The position numbers and the translations under genes are program-made. The notes beneath the pieces are model-generated. The model was not told where the DNA came from. It was given only the letters and a program-made list of their open reading frames with translations, and made no database searches. Positions 27,353-42,174 of a stretch of 64,000 bases of DNA are shown in pieces. Source of the DNA: Panopea generosa. Taxonomy: Eukaryota; Mollusca; Bivalvia; Adapedonta; Hiatellidae. The first letter of the stretch is position 1. Each line of letters begins with the position of its first letter. The stretch covers positions 13,795,992 to 13,859,991 of the forward strand of contig CM055907.1 in assembly GCA_029582155.1 (NCBI GenBank), given 5' to 3'.

Positions 27353-29080
27353 CTAAATATATTCCACTCTAATTTATTAATGATACAATGTATAATTTAG
27401 GGAAACTTCTTTGTGTAAAATTTATGCCGCTTACTTATTTTACGAACTTTTTAAGCCTAATAAAAAAAGTATTTTTTTCTAAAATTTGCAAAAATAATGC
27501 GAAAATGAAACGTTCATTGTTGTCACAATTTGTTCGTACAAAATTCTTAAGCCAAACGAAGGTAAGTGAAACAACCCTCAAGTTGTCCAATCTATTTCAT
27601 AATTAACACGTTCGACCCAGTAATGGAATTATTGTATGTTCATATCCCCTGCTGCTATATGGAATATCTTACAAGAGTGGCGGTCTATTATTCATTCATG
27701 AATACTATATTGTGCGAGGCTCTGTCGAGCATCGTCATCAAACTATTTTATTATTTTGCGAACGACTTTAATAAATTAAATGATAAATGTAAGGTTCTTT
27801 TTATCAAATAACTTAGGAAAGTGGTACGTTTACCATTTACTTAACAGTTTACTTATATATGAAATGAAAACTTAATCAGCCAGCTTCCTTCAGTCATTGA
27901 ATGACACAACATCTCAAAATAACATCATTTTACTTCTAGTATATACAAGGGGGAGAAACTACGTCACACACACCTGCTAAATACAGTGCCAGAAGTCCGT
28001 ATTTACAAACGTTAGTGAAAAGGACCCAATGTGGTCATAATTATATGATTATGTCACCGGTATATAGATCAGTGCTACCTATAAAATGCCAAATAACCTC
28101 AAAATAGTTGAGATTCATGTCCGGTAATGTTTACATTTAAAATGAAGCGCAACTGTTTTGGGGTAGTCTGGAATTTTGTATGTCGCACTGATCTATATGT
28201 CGGTGAAATAGATTCCTCTTACACCCAGACGGTCGGCAGAAACTATAAAATCTACACATATACCCAAAATCGAAACAAGAAATAATTTAACCAACAATTC
28301 AAACAGTGTTCCGGCACTGTTTTTAGCAAGTGCGCGTGTCGTAGGTTCCCACCATTGATATGACAAATGGTCATTTACATACGAGAACATAGTGGTACGA
28401 AAAACACCGAGCGATCATTCATAGTGATATTACACTAGGTTAATATCAAAATTATGTAATGTGTTTATTACACTCCTGCACCATTGTGATCAATCTTGAT
28501 TATTTAAAAACGCAAATGGCTGCTTGGTACTAAAGAGCTGCTTTCTGTCTAAATCTAGATTAACTAGTTCATATTATAATTTTAATATATTCTCTTTAAA
28601 GATGCATTGCTTATAACTTTCTGTTCAATACATTATAGAACGTTTATTGAATCTCAAAGCGGAATGTCCCATTCGAAGATATTGGATAATTACGTCATTG
28701 TAGTTTATCTTATTTATGTAGGTCGGCATTTTCCATTTTATTCGTCAATGTTTTAGCATAACCCGATACTGGCCAATGAGTGCGCCACGATTTAGTATTT
28801 GGTCAACAAAATTAAAGAATTTTACACTGCAGAGAAAAATACAATAGAAGTTATTGAACAGAATATCCATGGTATATGATGTTTGATATTAATGTGCAGT
28901 TTAACTGCTAAGATTGAGAAAAAAATCAGCAATATGGGTGAGGCTTCTTTAAGCATTTTATTTAGTCCTCCAAGAGTTTCTTCCGAACTTCAAGATAGGG
29001 TCATAAAACATTGAATAACGGTCACCATTAAACAGTGATACCTAACGACAGTACCACGTATGCGTGTTTACATAGGAGGG
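27353..29080. other. Region without a supported gene
   Basis: Short open frames only. A small inverted repeat pairs 28,055-28,075 (CACCGGTATATAGATCAGTG) with 28,184-28,205 (CACTGATCTATATGTCGGTG). No domain recognised. Confidence 0.4.
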
Positions 29081-29084
29081 GCGT

Positions 29085-29310
29085 TCAATAAGTATTGTTA
29101 CATTGGTAATAAAATGAAAACAACAAATAGTATCTTGATACTATTTGGAACTTCATTTCCTTCAAAGTAATTTCCTTTAACAGAAACGCACATTTTCAAA
29201 ACCTTTTAACAACTTCCGAAATATGTGTTCATAGTCTTTCTTTTTGCATACCCATCATACACTGAAATACCACAATTCAGTTGGCGATGCAAGACAATCA
29301 TCTTTCTTTG
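29085..29310 (-). mobile_element. mariner-type transposon remnant (3' end)
   Basis: The plus-strand edge GGGGCGTTCAATAAGTATTG resembles mariner-family terminal repeats. Reading in from it on the minus strand gives, in two frames, YEHIFRKLLKGFENV and CVSVKGNYFEGNEV, as in transposase C-termini ending G-x-YFE. The other end and the catalytic core were not found. Confidence 0.5.
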
Positions 29311-29449
29311 ATGGGCATATTTTGCTATTGGGCTCGAAATGGTGAACCAATGTTTAATTTTCTTGCTATTACCATATACATATGAAAATCTGCGATAAAC
29401 GTGTTCTGCTCGTGCAACGCGCTTATACAGCTCCGTATATGAACACATT

Positions 29450-30185
29450 TAGCAGTTACTTTTTCCAACTGTATTTGACTGAAGTGTATATTACTGTATG
29501 CAGTCAAGACTACGATAAAATGTTTTCTGAAACTCACACGATTTGTTTGTTAGTATCATCGGATACACAATAAATCATACATAGTGGACAATATACAGTA
29601 TCGGCTAACTGTTTTTCTTTTTTTTTTAATTTTATTATACATGCTATCATTTCCACCCAAGGCAAATGTACCTGGCCCCTTATTCACTAAGCATCTCAAC
29701 TTGAGATTTTTTTCAACTGAAAATGCTAACCTTCACTTATATTCGTTATGCTGCATGTTATCCTTCACCATTAAGTACATACATACACTCGTTATTGACG
29801 GCTGAGAATTCTCACCTTTTTTGGGGGTAGGGGGGGGGAGCTTATTAAAATAGAATAAATGCATAAAAACTTTAGGTCTCAGTCATGACATTTTGACAGA
29901 AGATGACAGAAATGGTACTCTTTACGTATATAAACTTTCTATGAAATCGGATTACATTTTCTATACTAATATTACCTGTATGTAAGTATTGCGTTTTTAA
30001 AGTCCCTGGGTGCATATATGAATACTTTTATTGTGTATGGTTATTTAATATGTAAGGAGTTCCAGTTATCATTTAGAGAAATTGAGATTTTTGAGTTGAG
30101 ATAAATCTGAGTTTGAATAAAAACGGCCCTTGGTACCCAGTCCGTTATTACATTATTTTAGTCATTATTTAAGTGAGAAAATACT
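29450..30185. other. Non-genic spacer
   Basis: AT-rich, with a short G run near 29,830. Nothing recognised. Confidence 0.35.
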
Positions 30186-30189
30186 TATT

Positions 30190-30358
30190 GATTTAACTCG
30201 GTTGCGCCGAAAGCTCAGAGCTTAAACGAACCGCTCTCGAATCCGCTTTCTGAGTAGAACCAGTAAATATTTTGTGTGACATCAAATCAAGCTGGGTATC
30301 AAACCCGTAGCCTCTGGGATGAGCGGTTAACACTCTATCCACTACACCACCGCCCCAC
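30190..30358 (-). repeat. SINE S4, copy (tRNA-like head)
   Basis: The minus strand reads GGGGCGGTGGTGTAGTGGAT (A-box region), then GGGTTTGATACCCAGC (B box), then a body with AAGCTCTGAGCTTTCGG. The head matches the fragment at 6,115 that borders minisatellite B. Confidence 0.8.
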
Positions 30359-30462
30359 TTGAGGGATGGCGAACACTTGGACACATATGACGTATATAAA
30401 TACGCCAGAAATCTACACTTGATTTAGTAGAAAATATATTTAAAAAATGGCCAAAATAGACA

Positions 30463-30765
30463 AACCGCAGCGGTGTTCTATGGCTAAAGCGTTTGCCTTG
30501 CATACGGAAGGGCGTAAGTTCGATCCCCGGACGGGTCATACAAAAAACCTGAGAAATGGTACTAAAAGCTTTCTCGCTTGGAGTTCAGCATTAATAGGAT
30601 AGTTCTAGGTCTGGTCGACCTAGTGTCAGTATAATGTGACTGGGTGAGAATCATACCATATGTCAACGGCACGCTACTCCAATGTGGCAGCGCTTTGGAC
30701 ACAGTCTACAATAGACACTGTCGCGATATAACTAGAAGATAGTTGAAAGAGAAGAAGAACGTAGA
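30463..30765 (+). repeat. SINE S1, copy 1
   Basis: tRNA-like head (TATGGCTAAAGCGTTTGCC, B box AAGTTCGATCCCC), then a body with GGTACTAAAAGCTTTCTCGC, AGTTCTAGGTCTGGTCG, TGTGGCAGCGC and GACACTGTCGCGATATAACT. The same body occurs at 42,093-42,478 and 42,998-43,283. It ends without a clear CAA tail. Confidence 0.85.
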
Positions 30766-30869
30766 CTGCTCGTACCTACTAAATCTTACTCTGAGAGTTG
30801 TCGAATTGACAACTTATTTGTATTACCTTGACAGATATTCAATTATCTGCAACATGCGGAATAATGTAT

Positions 30870-30956
30870 TTGTTTGTTTGAATATTTAGCGTCATGTTTA
30901 TGTAGTCGAGTGCTAACAGACGATCAGTTAACCTAACCATTCTTTCATTGGATCCT
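30870..30956 (-). repeat. SINE S2 fragment (3' part), interrupted by minisatellite D
   Basis: GAATATTTAGCGTCATGTTT then CGATCAGTTAACCTAACCA matches the reverse complement of the S2 3' half (compare 58,138-58,200). Similarity stops where the 33-bp array begins. Confidence 0.8.
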
Positions 30957-33900
30957 GGAAAACATATAACGCATAACACTAAAATTCTAACAGACAACAC
31001 ACAACACAAACCTGACTTTCTAACAAATAACACACAACACAAACTTGACTTTCTAACACTTAACACATAACACACAACACAAACATGCTTTTCTAACACA
31101 TAACACACAGCACAAACCTGATTTTATAACATATAACACACAACACAAACCTGCCTTTCTAACACACAGCACAAACCTGCTTTTCTAACAGATAACACAC
31201 AACACAAGCCTGGCTTTTTAACAGATTACACTCATCACACACCTGACATTCTAACAGATAACACACAACACAAGCCTGACTTTCTAACAGATAACACCAA
31301 ATACGAACTGGACCTTCTAAGACAATAAAAACACAACACAAACCTGACATTCTAACACAGAGCACACAACACAAATCTGACATTATAATACAGTTAACAC
31401 AACACACAATATAGCAAAAATCTGACTTGGTAACAAAAATACACAACATAAACCAGAATTTCTGACACACAACACAAACCGGCCATTCTAACACATATCA
31501 TACAGCACAAACTTGACATTATAACACCATTCACACAACACAATCAAGACATTTTAACACAAAACACACAGCAAAACTTGACTTTGTAACATATAACAAA
31601 CGACACAAACCTTTCTTTCTGACACATAACACACAACACAAACATGACATTCTAACACATAACATACAGCACAAACCTGACATTATAACACAGTTCACAC
31701 AGCACAAATCAGACATTTTAACATATCACCAACATGGTTTTTTAACATATAACACAAAACACAAACCTGACTTTCTGACACATAACACACCACACACACC
31801 TGACTTTCTGACACATAACACACAGCACGAACCTGACTTTTAACACAAACACACGAAACAAATCTGTATTTCTAATACATAACATGCAACATAAACACCT
31901 GCCTTTCTTACACATAACATACAACAGAAACCTGCCTTTCTAACACATAACAAACAACACAAACTTGCATTTATAACACATGACACACATCACAAACTTG
32001 ACTTTTTAAAACATAACACACAATACAAACCTGACATTCGGACACATGACATACAACACAAACCTGCCTTTCTAACACATAACACACAGCACAAATCAGA
32101 TTTTTTAACAGATAACACACATCTCAAACCGGCCTTTTTAACACATAACACACATCATAAACCTGACTTTCTAACACATCAAATATATCACAAATCTGCC
32201 TTTCTAACACATAATACACATCACAAACCTGACGTTCTGAAACAAAACACACAACACAAAACTACCATCTAACACATAACAGACATCACAAACCTGACTT
32301 TCAAGCACATAACATACATCACAAACCTGCCTTTCTAACACATATCATACAACACAAACCTGACTTTCAAGCACATAACATACATCACAAACCTGCCTTT
32401 CTAACACATATCATACAACACAAACCTGACTTTCTAACACATAAAATACAACACACACCTGACTTTCTAACACATAACATACAACATAAACATGCTTTTC
32501 TAACCAATATCATGCATCACAAACCTGAATTTCTAACACATAATACATATCCTAAACATGACGTACTGAAACAAAACAAACAACACAAACCTGCCTTTCT
32601 AACACATAACTTTCTAGCACATAACATACATCACAAACCATACTTTCTAACACATAACATACAACACACACCTGACTATCGAACACATAACACACACCAC
32701 AAACCTGACATTTTGACATATTACACACAACACAAACCTGATTTTCCGACACATAACACACAACACAATCCTGTCTTTCTAGAACATAACACACATCACA
32801 AACCTGACGTTATAACGCATAACATACAAAACAAACCTGCCATTTTGACATATTACACACAACACAAACCTGATTTTCCGACACATAACACACAACACAA
32901 TCCTGTCTTTCTAGAACATAACACACATCACAAACCTGACGTTATAACGCATAACATACAACACATACCTGATTTTTAAACACATAATACACATCACAAA
33001 CCGGACTTTTTGACACATTACACACAACACAAACCTGATTTTCCGACACATAACACACAACCCAATCCTGTCTTTCTAGAACATAACACACATCACAAAC
33101 CTGACGTTATAACGCATAACATACAACAAATACCTGATTTTTCAACACATAATACACATCACAAACCGGACTTTTTGACACATAACACAAACCTGACTTT
33201 TTGACACATAATACACAACATAAACCTTACTTTCTGACAAATAACACACAACACAAACATACCTTTCTAACACATAACACAAATCACAAACCTGAATTTC
33301 TCACACATTACAAACAACACAAAACTGTCTTATAACACATAACACACATCACAAACCTGACTTTCTCACACATAACACACAACACAAACCTGACTTTCTG
33401 ACACATAACAAACAACACAAACATTCTTTTCTAACACATAACACACGTCACACACTTGCCTTTGTAACACATAACACACACCATTAACTTGACATTCTAA
33501 CACAGAACAGAAATCAAAATCTTACTTTCTAACACGTTACACACATTACAATCCTGCCTATCTAAAACATAACACACATAAAAAACCTGACTTTCTAACA
33601 CGTAATACACATCACAAACCTGATTTCGTAACACATAACACACGTCACAAACCTGAATTTCTAACACATAACATACAGCACAAACCACACATTCTCAAAT
33701 ATAAGACACATTACAAACCTAGCTTTTGACAAATAACAAACAACACAAACCTGCCTTTCTAACACATTACAAACAACACAAAAGTGACTTTCTAAAACAT
33801 AACACACAACACAAACATGGCTTTCTAACACATAACACACAGCAAAAACCTGACTTTCGAACACATAACATACATAACAAACCTGCATTTATAACACATA

Positions 33901-36900
33901 ACACACATCACAAACCTAAACCTGACTTTCTAACACATAATACATATCACACACATGACGTTCTAAACAATAAAAAAGCCCAAAAAACCAGCCTTTCTAA
34001 CCCATAACAAACATCAACAACATGACATTCTAGCACATAACATACTTCACAAACCTGACTTTCTAACACATAACATACAACACAAACATGCTTTTCTAAC
34101 ACATAACACACATCACAAACCTGTCTTTTTGGCACATACCACACAACCAAAACCTGTCTTTCTAGAACATAACATACATCACAAACCTGACTTTTTGACA
34201 CATATCACACAACACAAACCTGACTTTCTGACACATAACACACAACATACACTTTATTTTCTGACACATTACACACAACACAAAAATACCTTTCTAATAC
34301 ATAACATACAACACATACCTGACTTTCGAACACATAACACACATGATAAACCTGACTTTTTGAAACATAACACACATACAAACCTGACTTTCGAACACAT
34401 TACATACATAACAAACCTGCCCTTCTAACACATAACACACATTACAAACCTAAACCTGACTTTTTAACACATAATACATATCACAAACATGACGTTATAA
34501 CACATAAAATACAACAAATACCTGATTTTTCAACACATAATACACATCACATACCTGACTTTTTGACACATAGTACAAACCTGACTTTCTGACACATAAT
34601 ACAAAACATCAACCTTACATTCAGCCAAATCACACACACACCACAAACATAACTTTCTAACACATAACACACATCACAAACCTACATTTCTAACACATAA
34701 CACACATCACAAACCTGACTTACTCACACATTACAAACAACACAAAACTGTCTTTATAACACATAACACATATCACAAACCTGACTTTCTGACACATAAC
34801 ATACAACAAAAACATGCTTTTCTTACAAATATCACGCATCACAAACATGACTTTCTAACACATAATACATATCACAAACATGACGTTCTGAAAAATAACA
34901 CAACAAAAAAACCCAGCGTTTCTAACCCATAACAAACATCACAAACATGAATTTCTAGCACATAACATACATCACAAACCCGACTTTCTAACACGTAATA
35001 TACAACATAAACATGATTTTCTAACACATAACACACATCACAAACCAGACCTTTTGACACATAACCCAAAACCCAAACTTGTCTTTCTAGAACATAACAC
35101 ACATCAAAAACCTGACTTTTTGACACACAACACACAACCCAAACCTGTCTTTCTAGAACATAACACAGATCACAAACCTGACTTTTTGACACATAACACA
35201 CAACACAAACCTGACTTTCTGACATATAATACACAACACAAATATACCATTTTAACACATAACATACAACACATACCTTACTTTCGAACACATAACACAC
35301 ATGATAAACCTGACTTTTTGACACATACTACACATACAAACCTGACTTTCTGATACATAACACACAACATAAACCTTACTTTCTGACACATAACACACAA
35401 CTCAAACCTGACTTTCTGACACATAACACACAACAAAAACCCTACTTTCTAACACACAACATAAACCTTCCTTTCTAACACATAACACACATCACAAACC
35501 TACCTTTCTAACACATAACACACGTAACAAACCTAACTTTCTCACACATTACACACAATACAAACCTGCCTTTCTAACACATTACAAACAACACAAACCT
35601 GACTTTCTAAAACATAACACACAACACAAACATGGCTTTCTAACAGATAACAAACAACACAAGCCTGACTTTCAAACACATAACACACAGCACAAACATG
35701 ACTTTTAACACATAACACACTACACAAACCTGACTTTCGAACACATAACATACAAAACAAACCTGCCTTTCTAACACATAACACACATCACAAACCTACA
35801 CCTGACGTTCTAATACATAATACATATCACAAACATGATGTTCTGAAAAAAACACAAAAAAAACCCTGCCTTTATAACCCATAACACACATCACAAACAT
35901 GACTTTCTAACACATAACATACTACATAAACATGTTTTTTCTAACACATAACACACATCACAAACCTGATTTTTGACACATAACATACAACACAAACCTG
36001 TCTTTCTAGAACATAACAGACATCACAAACCTGACTTTTTGACAAATAAAACACAACACAAACCTGACTTTCTGACACATAACACACAACACAAGTCTGA
36101 CTTTCTAACACATATCACACAGCACAATCCTGACTTTTAACACATAACACACTACACAATCCAGACTTTCGAACACATAACATACATAACAATCCTACCT
36201 TTCTAACACATAACATACAACATAAACATTCTTTTCTAACACATAACAAAGACCATAAAACCTGACTTTTTGGCACATAACACACAACTCAAACCTGACT
36301 TTCTGACACATAACACACAACCCAACCCTGTCTTTCTAGAACATAACAAACATCACAATCCTACACCTGACTTTCTAACACATAATACATATCACAAACA
36401 TGACGTTCTGAAGAAAAAACAAAACAAAAAAAGCCTGCCTTTCTAACCCATAACACACATCACAAACATGACTTTCTAACACATAACATACATCACAAAC
36501 CTGATTTTCTAACACATAACATACAACATCAACATTATTTTCTAACACATAACAAACACCATAAAACCTGACTTTTTGACACATAACTCACAACTCAAAC
36601 CTGACTTTCTGACACATAACGCACAACCCAAACCTGTCTTTCTAGAACATAACAAACATCACAAACTTGACTTTTTGACATATAACACACAACACAAACC
36701 TGACTTTCTGACACATAACTCACAACATACACCTTATTTTCTGACACATAACACACAACACAAACATACCTTTCTAACACATAACATACAACACATGCCT
36801 GACTTTCGAACACATAACACACATGATAAACCTGACTTTTTGACACATAACACACAACACAAACCTACCTTTCTAACACATAACACACATACAAACCTGA

Positions 36901-39900
36901 CTTTCTGATACATAACACACAACATAAACCTTACTTTCTGACACATAACACACAACTCAAACCTGACTTTCTGACACATAACACACAACAAAAACCCTAC
37001 TTTCTAACACACAACATAAACCTTCCTTTCTAACACATAACACACATCACAAACCTACCTTTCTAACACATAACACACGTAACAAACCTAACTTTCTCAC
37101 ACATTACACACAATACAAACCTGCCTTTCTAACACATTACAAACAACACAAACCTGACTTTCTAAAACATAACACACAACACAAACATGGCTTTCTAACA
37201 GATAACAAACAACACAAGCCTGACTTTCAAACACATAACACACAGCACAAACATGACTTTTAACACATAACACACTACACAAACCTGACTTTCGAACACA
37301 TAACATACAAAACAAACCTGCCTTTCTAACACATAACACACATCACAAACCTACACCTGACGTTCTAATACATAATACATATCACAAACATGATGTTCTG
37401 AAAAAAACACAAAAAAAAACCTGCCTTTATAACCCATAACACACATCACAAACATGACTTTCTAACACATAACATACTACATAAACATGTTTTTCTAACA
37501 CATAACACACATCACAAACCTGATTTTTGACACATAACATACAACACAAACCTGTCTTTCTAGAACATAACAGACATCACAAACCTGACTTTTTGACAAA
37601 TAAAACACAACACAAACCTGACTTTCTGACACATAACACACAACACAAGTCTGACTTTCTAACACATATCACACAGCACAATCCTGACTTTTAACACATA
37701 ACACACTACACAATCCAGACTTTCGAACACATAACATACATAACAATCCTACCTTTCTAACACATAACATACAACATAAACATTCTTTTCTAACACATAA
37801 CAAAGACCATAAAACCTGACTTTTTGGCACATAACACACAACTCAAACCTGACTTTCTGACACATAACACACAACCCAACCCTGTCTTTCTAGAACATAA
37901 CAAACATCACAATCCTACACCTGACTTTCTAACACATAATACATATCACAAACATGACGTTCTGAAGAAAAAACAAAACAAAAAAAGCCTGCCTTTCTAA
38001 CCCATAACACACATCACAAACATGACTTTCTAACACATAACATACATCACAAACCTGATTTTCTAACACATAACATACAACATCAACATTATTTTCTAAC
38101 ACATAACAAACACCATAAAACCTGACTTTTTGACACATAACTCACAACTCAAACCTGACTTTCTGACACATAACGCACCACCCAAACCTGTCTTTCTAGA
38201 ACATAACAAACATCACAAACTTGACTTTTTGACATATAACACACAACACAAACCTGACTTTCTGACACATAACTCACAACATACACCTTATTTTCTGACA
38301 CATAACACACAACACAAACATACCTTTCTAACACATAACATACAACACATGCCTGACTTTCGAACACATAACACACATGATAAACCTGACTTTTTGACAC
38401 ATAACACACAACACAAACCTACCTTTCTAACACATAACACACATCACAAACCTGACTTTCTCACACATTGCACACAACAAAAACCTACCTATCTAACACA
38501 TAACACACATCACAAACCTGAATTTCTGATACATAACATACAAAACGAACCTGACTTTCTGACACATAATACACAACAAACACCCGCCTTTGTAACACAT
38601 AACACATATCATTGACCTGACATTTTAACATAAAAAAAATACATCAAAACCTTACTTTCTTACACGTAACACACATTACAAACCTGCCAATCTAACACAC
38701 AACACACATCACAAATCTGACACTTAACACATTAAAAACTTGACTTTGTAACACACGTCACAAACCTGAATTTCTAACATATAACATACATCACAAACCT
38801 GAATTTCTAACATATAACACACATCACAAACCTGACTTTATGACACATAACACACAACACATACCTGCCTTTCTAACACATAACATACAACACAAACCTG
38901 ACATTCTAACACAGAACACACAACACAAACATGACTTTCTAACAGATAACAAACAACACAAATCTGACTTTATGACACATAACACAAACCTGCCATTCTA
39001 ACACATAACATACAACACAAACCTGACTTTCTAACACATAACACACAACACAAACATGACTTTCTAACAGATTACAAACAACACAAGCCTGACTTTCTAA
39101 CACATAACACGCGGCACAAACCTGACTTTTAACACATAACACAATTTCTAACATATAACTAACAGCCAAAACCTGACTTTCTAACAGACAACACACAGCA
39201 CAAACATGACTTTCTAACAGATAAAACACAGCACAAACCTGACTTTCTAACATATAACACACAACACAAACATGACATTCTAACAGATAACACACAACAC
39301 GAACTGGAACTTCTAAGACGTTAAACACAACACAAACATGACATTCTAACACATAACACAAAATACAAATCTCACATTATAACACAGTTACACAACACGT
39401 AACACACAGCAAATATCTGACTAGGTAACACATAATACACAACATAAACCAAAATTTCGGACACATAACACACAACACAAACCGGCCATTCTAACACATA
39501 TCACACAACACAATCAAGACATTTTAGTACATAACACGCAGCAAAAACCTGATTTTGTAACACATAACACACAACATAAACCACAACACAAACCTGACAT
39601 TCCAACACATAACACACAGCACAAACATGACATTCTAACACATAACATACAGCACAAACCTAACATTATAACACAATTCACACATCACAATCCAGACATT
39701 TTAACAGATAACACACATGACCAACCTGGCTTTTTAACACATAACACACAACAAAAACATGACTTTCTGACACATAAAACACCACACAAACCCGATTTTC
39801 TGACAAAAATTATACAGTATGAACTTGACTTTTTAACACATAACACACAACATAAACCTTCATTTCTAACACATAACATACAACACAAACCTGCATTTCT

Positions 39901-40372
39901 AACACATAACAGACATGACAAACCTGACTTTCTAGCACATAACGTACATCAGAATCCTGACTTTCTAACACATAACACACATCACAAACCTGACTTTCTA
40001 ACACATAACACACAACACCAACTAAACTTTCTGACACATAACACACAACAAAAACCTGACTTTCTAACACATCAAACACATCACAAACCTGCATTTCTAA
40101 CACATAACACACATCACAAACCTGACTTTCTAACACATAACACACAACACCAACCACACTTTCTGACACATAACACACAACACAAACCTGACATTCTAAC
40201 ACATAACACAGAACACAAACCTGACTTTATAACACATAACACACATCACAAACCTGACTTTCTAACACATAAAACGCATCACAAACCTGCCTTTCTAACA
40301 CATAACATACAACACAAACCTGCCTTTCTTACACATAACACACAACACAAACCTGCCTTTCTAACACATAAT
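30957..40372. repeat. Minisatellite D: 33-bp unit, about 285 copies, 9.4 kb
   Basis: The unit is CTTTCTAACACATAACACAC plus ATCACAAACCTGA; the period of 33 is exact over long stretches (39961 to 39994). The + strand is almost G-free. Since 33 is 11 codons, both strands show long frames with 11-residue periodicity (THNTQHKPDFL on +, VCYVLESQVCV on -); these are artefacts. Higher-order blocks of 132 and 165 bp (32,741; 32,873; 33,038) and one of 1.55 kb occur. Confidence 0.95.
35329..38438. repeat. Near-identical 1,554-bp tandem duplication inside minisatellite D
   Basis: 35,329-36,883 and 36,884-38,438 match almost base for base at an offset of 1,554-1,555. Differences noticed: a T-run length near 35,935, an A/C change in a short homopolymer near 35,852, and A-to-C at 36622 versus 38176. 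Confidence 0.85.
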
Positions 40373-40934
40373 CTGACATATGACATACATCACTTGTGTT
40401 AAACATTATATAACAAATGCACATCAAATAAACTGTTTTTCAAAGACTATATACATGTAGATTAGTACTATGTATACATATAAAACTGGTAAGTTGTGAT
40501 GTGCTCCAGTGAAGATATATAATTTTCAACTGTTAAAGGCTGGCTCATCGTCAAATAAAAATCAAGGATGGAATTCCAAATGACAGCCCCTGATATGACA
40601 CCGAGTTTCTAAATAATTCACAGTTTAGTTTCGGGATATACAACCCTTAATTTAAAGCAGATCTAAGTTTTGAGAATATATCCCATGCCTAATCATATGA
40701 ACATCCTGCTTTATGTACGTAAATCTCATGCATGTGTAAATATCACGTAATTTAGGATATAACGGAAGTTGTCTCATTTCGTTTCTATTGCTATAAACTG
40801 ACAGTTGTATCAACAAAAATCGACACTTTAACCTGTGTTATAATAATATTAAAGTTGAGAAACTCACTGCTTTTTTCTGTATATTGAAGAGTAACCTGTG
40901 TATTTAACATCTGATTGACACAACAAGACCGCTA
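40373..40934. other. Short interval between minisatellite D and the receptor start codon
   Basis: About 560 bp of non-repetitive AT-rich DNA that must hold the proximal promoter and 5' UTR unless an upstream non-coding exon exists. It contains the TATAAA at 40,792. Confidence 0.5.
40792..40797 (+). promoter_or_regulatory. Possible TATA box of the receptor gene
   Basis: TATAAA lies about 140 bp upstream of the ATG. A CGGAAG ETS-like core sits about 30 bp upstream of it. The assignment rests on position and consensus only. The whole upstream interval is only about 560 bp long, because the 33-bp minisatellite ends at about 40,372. Confidence 0.25.
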
Positions 40935-41004
40935 ATGGATTCTACAGTAAATGGTGCATCTTTTATTTGTGTTTATGCGCTTGTGTCGGCCATAGCCGTG
41001 TCAG
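40935..41004 (+). CDS. Exon 1: signal peptide
   Basis: The exon starts at ATG and encodes a hydrophobic leader, core [13 protein letters not shown], with likely cleavage near AVS-G or SG-Q. It ends in phase 1 at a strong donor, CAG|GTACGT. The next exon lies 5.4 kb away. The ATG context is only fair: C at -3, G at +4. Confidence 0.7.
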
Positions 41005-42102
41005 GTACGTACCGACATTGTGATATATACTGAACAAAAATTGAAACTTCCGCTTTGTTTAAGTGCAAATATATCGAAATATGAAAAAAAAGATTCAGTT
41101 ATTTTTATATGAATCGCAAGAGTATTTGAAGGTGCATTTATACGGAAAATGTTATGACTTTACTACTATGGAAAAAGAACGGGATTATTGATTAAGTGTG
41201 GTAGGGGGTCGTTAACAGAAAGTCATATCTGTACTTAAACGTAGCGGAAGTTTCTCCTTCTAACCTATTTATCTTTTATAAGTCATACAATAAGGCAGAC
41301 AGTCAATTATAAATGTATATTGATTGTTGCATGTTTTATCTGTATGTGTGTACTTCTGACACCCAGAGCTATATCAGCAAAGTACCTACATTGTTAAATA
41401 TAATACTTCTGTAAATTATGATAAAAAAATGTTACTCAGATATCATTCTGTTATGTATGTTGGTGAAACTGGTCTTTTAAATGAGAATCATAATTAAAAT
41501 GGATAACAAAAATGTTAATCTATTAAAATATATATTTTGAATGCTTCTTCTCTTACATTTTCTTACTTTAGGAAAACTTCTTTGGACATACCCCACCCAC
41601 TTTTTATACGTTTTGTATAATAATAATAATAATAATAATAGTATTAAACAAAAGTAAATATTCATGCTATTAATCTGATTATATCTGTGTATACTTTAGT
41701 AAGCACTTTGAGAAAGTATAAAGAAATTCGTAGGTTTGTGTACATTTTTAATGAACTATTTGCAAAGTAACCCTAAACATTATCTATGTTGGTGTTATTT
41801 TAAAACTGTCTATAGTTAATTGAATCAAAAAGTAATTACTGTAGATTTTTAGGTTAAATTAGCTCAATATATATTATCATAAACAACTGTTGGAAGAGAA
41901 AAACAAACAACTGGAGTAGGAATGGGAATATTAGTTTTACTCAAGCTTGCTTACCCAAACACCATATCTATAGCAGGAAATGATGCCGAAATCTGACAAA
42001 AAGATAACAAAATTAAAATATTGGAAATGCGTGTGGCTTAACTTCTTCCAGGTGTCTGTATCAATAAGACTTCAATAGATAGTAATGACTTCCTAAAAGA
42101 GG

Positions 42103-42174
<72 letters not shown>

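Noticed and set aside
30957..40372. His/Asn/Pro-rich or Cys/Val-rich repeat proteins on either strand of the 33-bp array
   Set aside because: A period of 33 keeps any stop-free frame open; both strands and several frames are open at once, with no splice signals, promoters or codon bias.
41477..41665. Leu-rich membrane peptide on the minus strand
   Set aside because: The Leu run is an (AAT)n microsatellite in intron 1.
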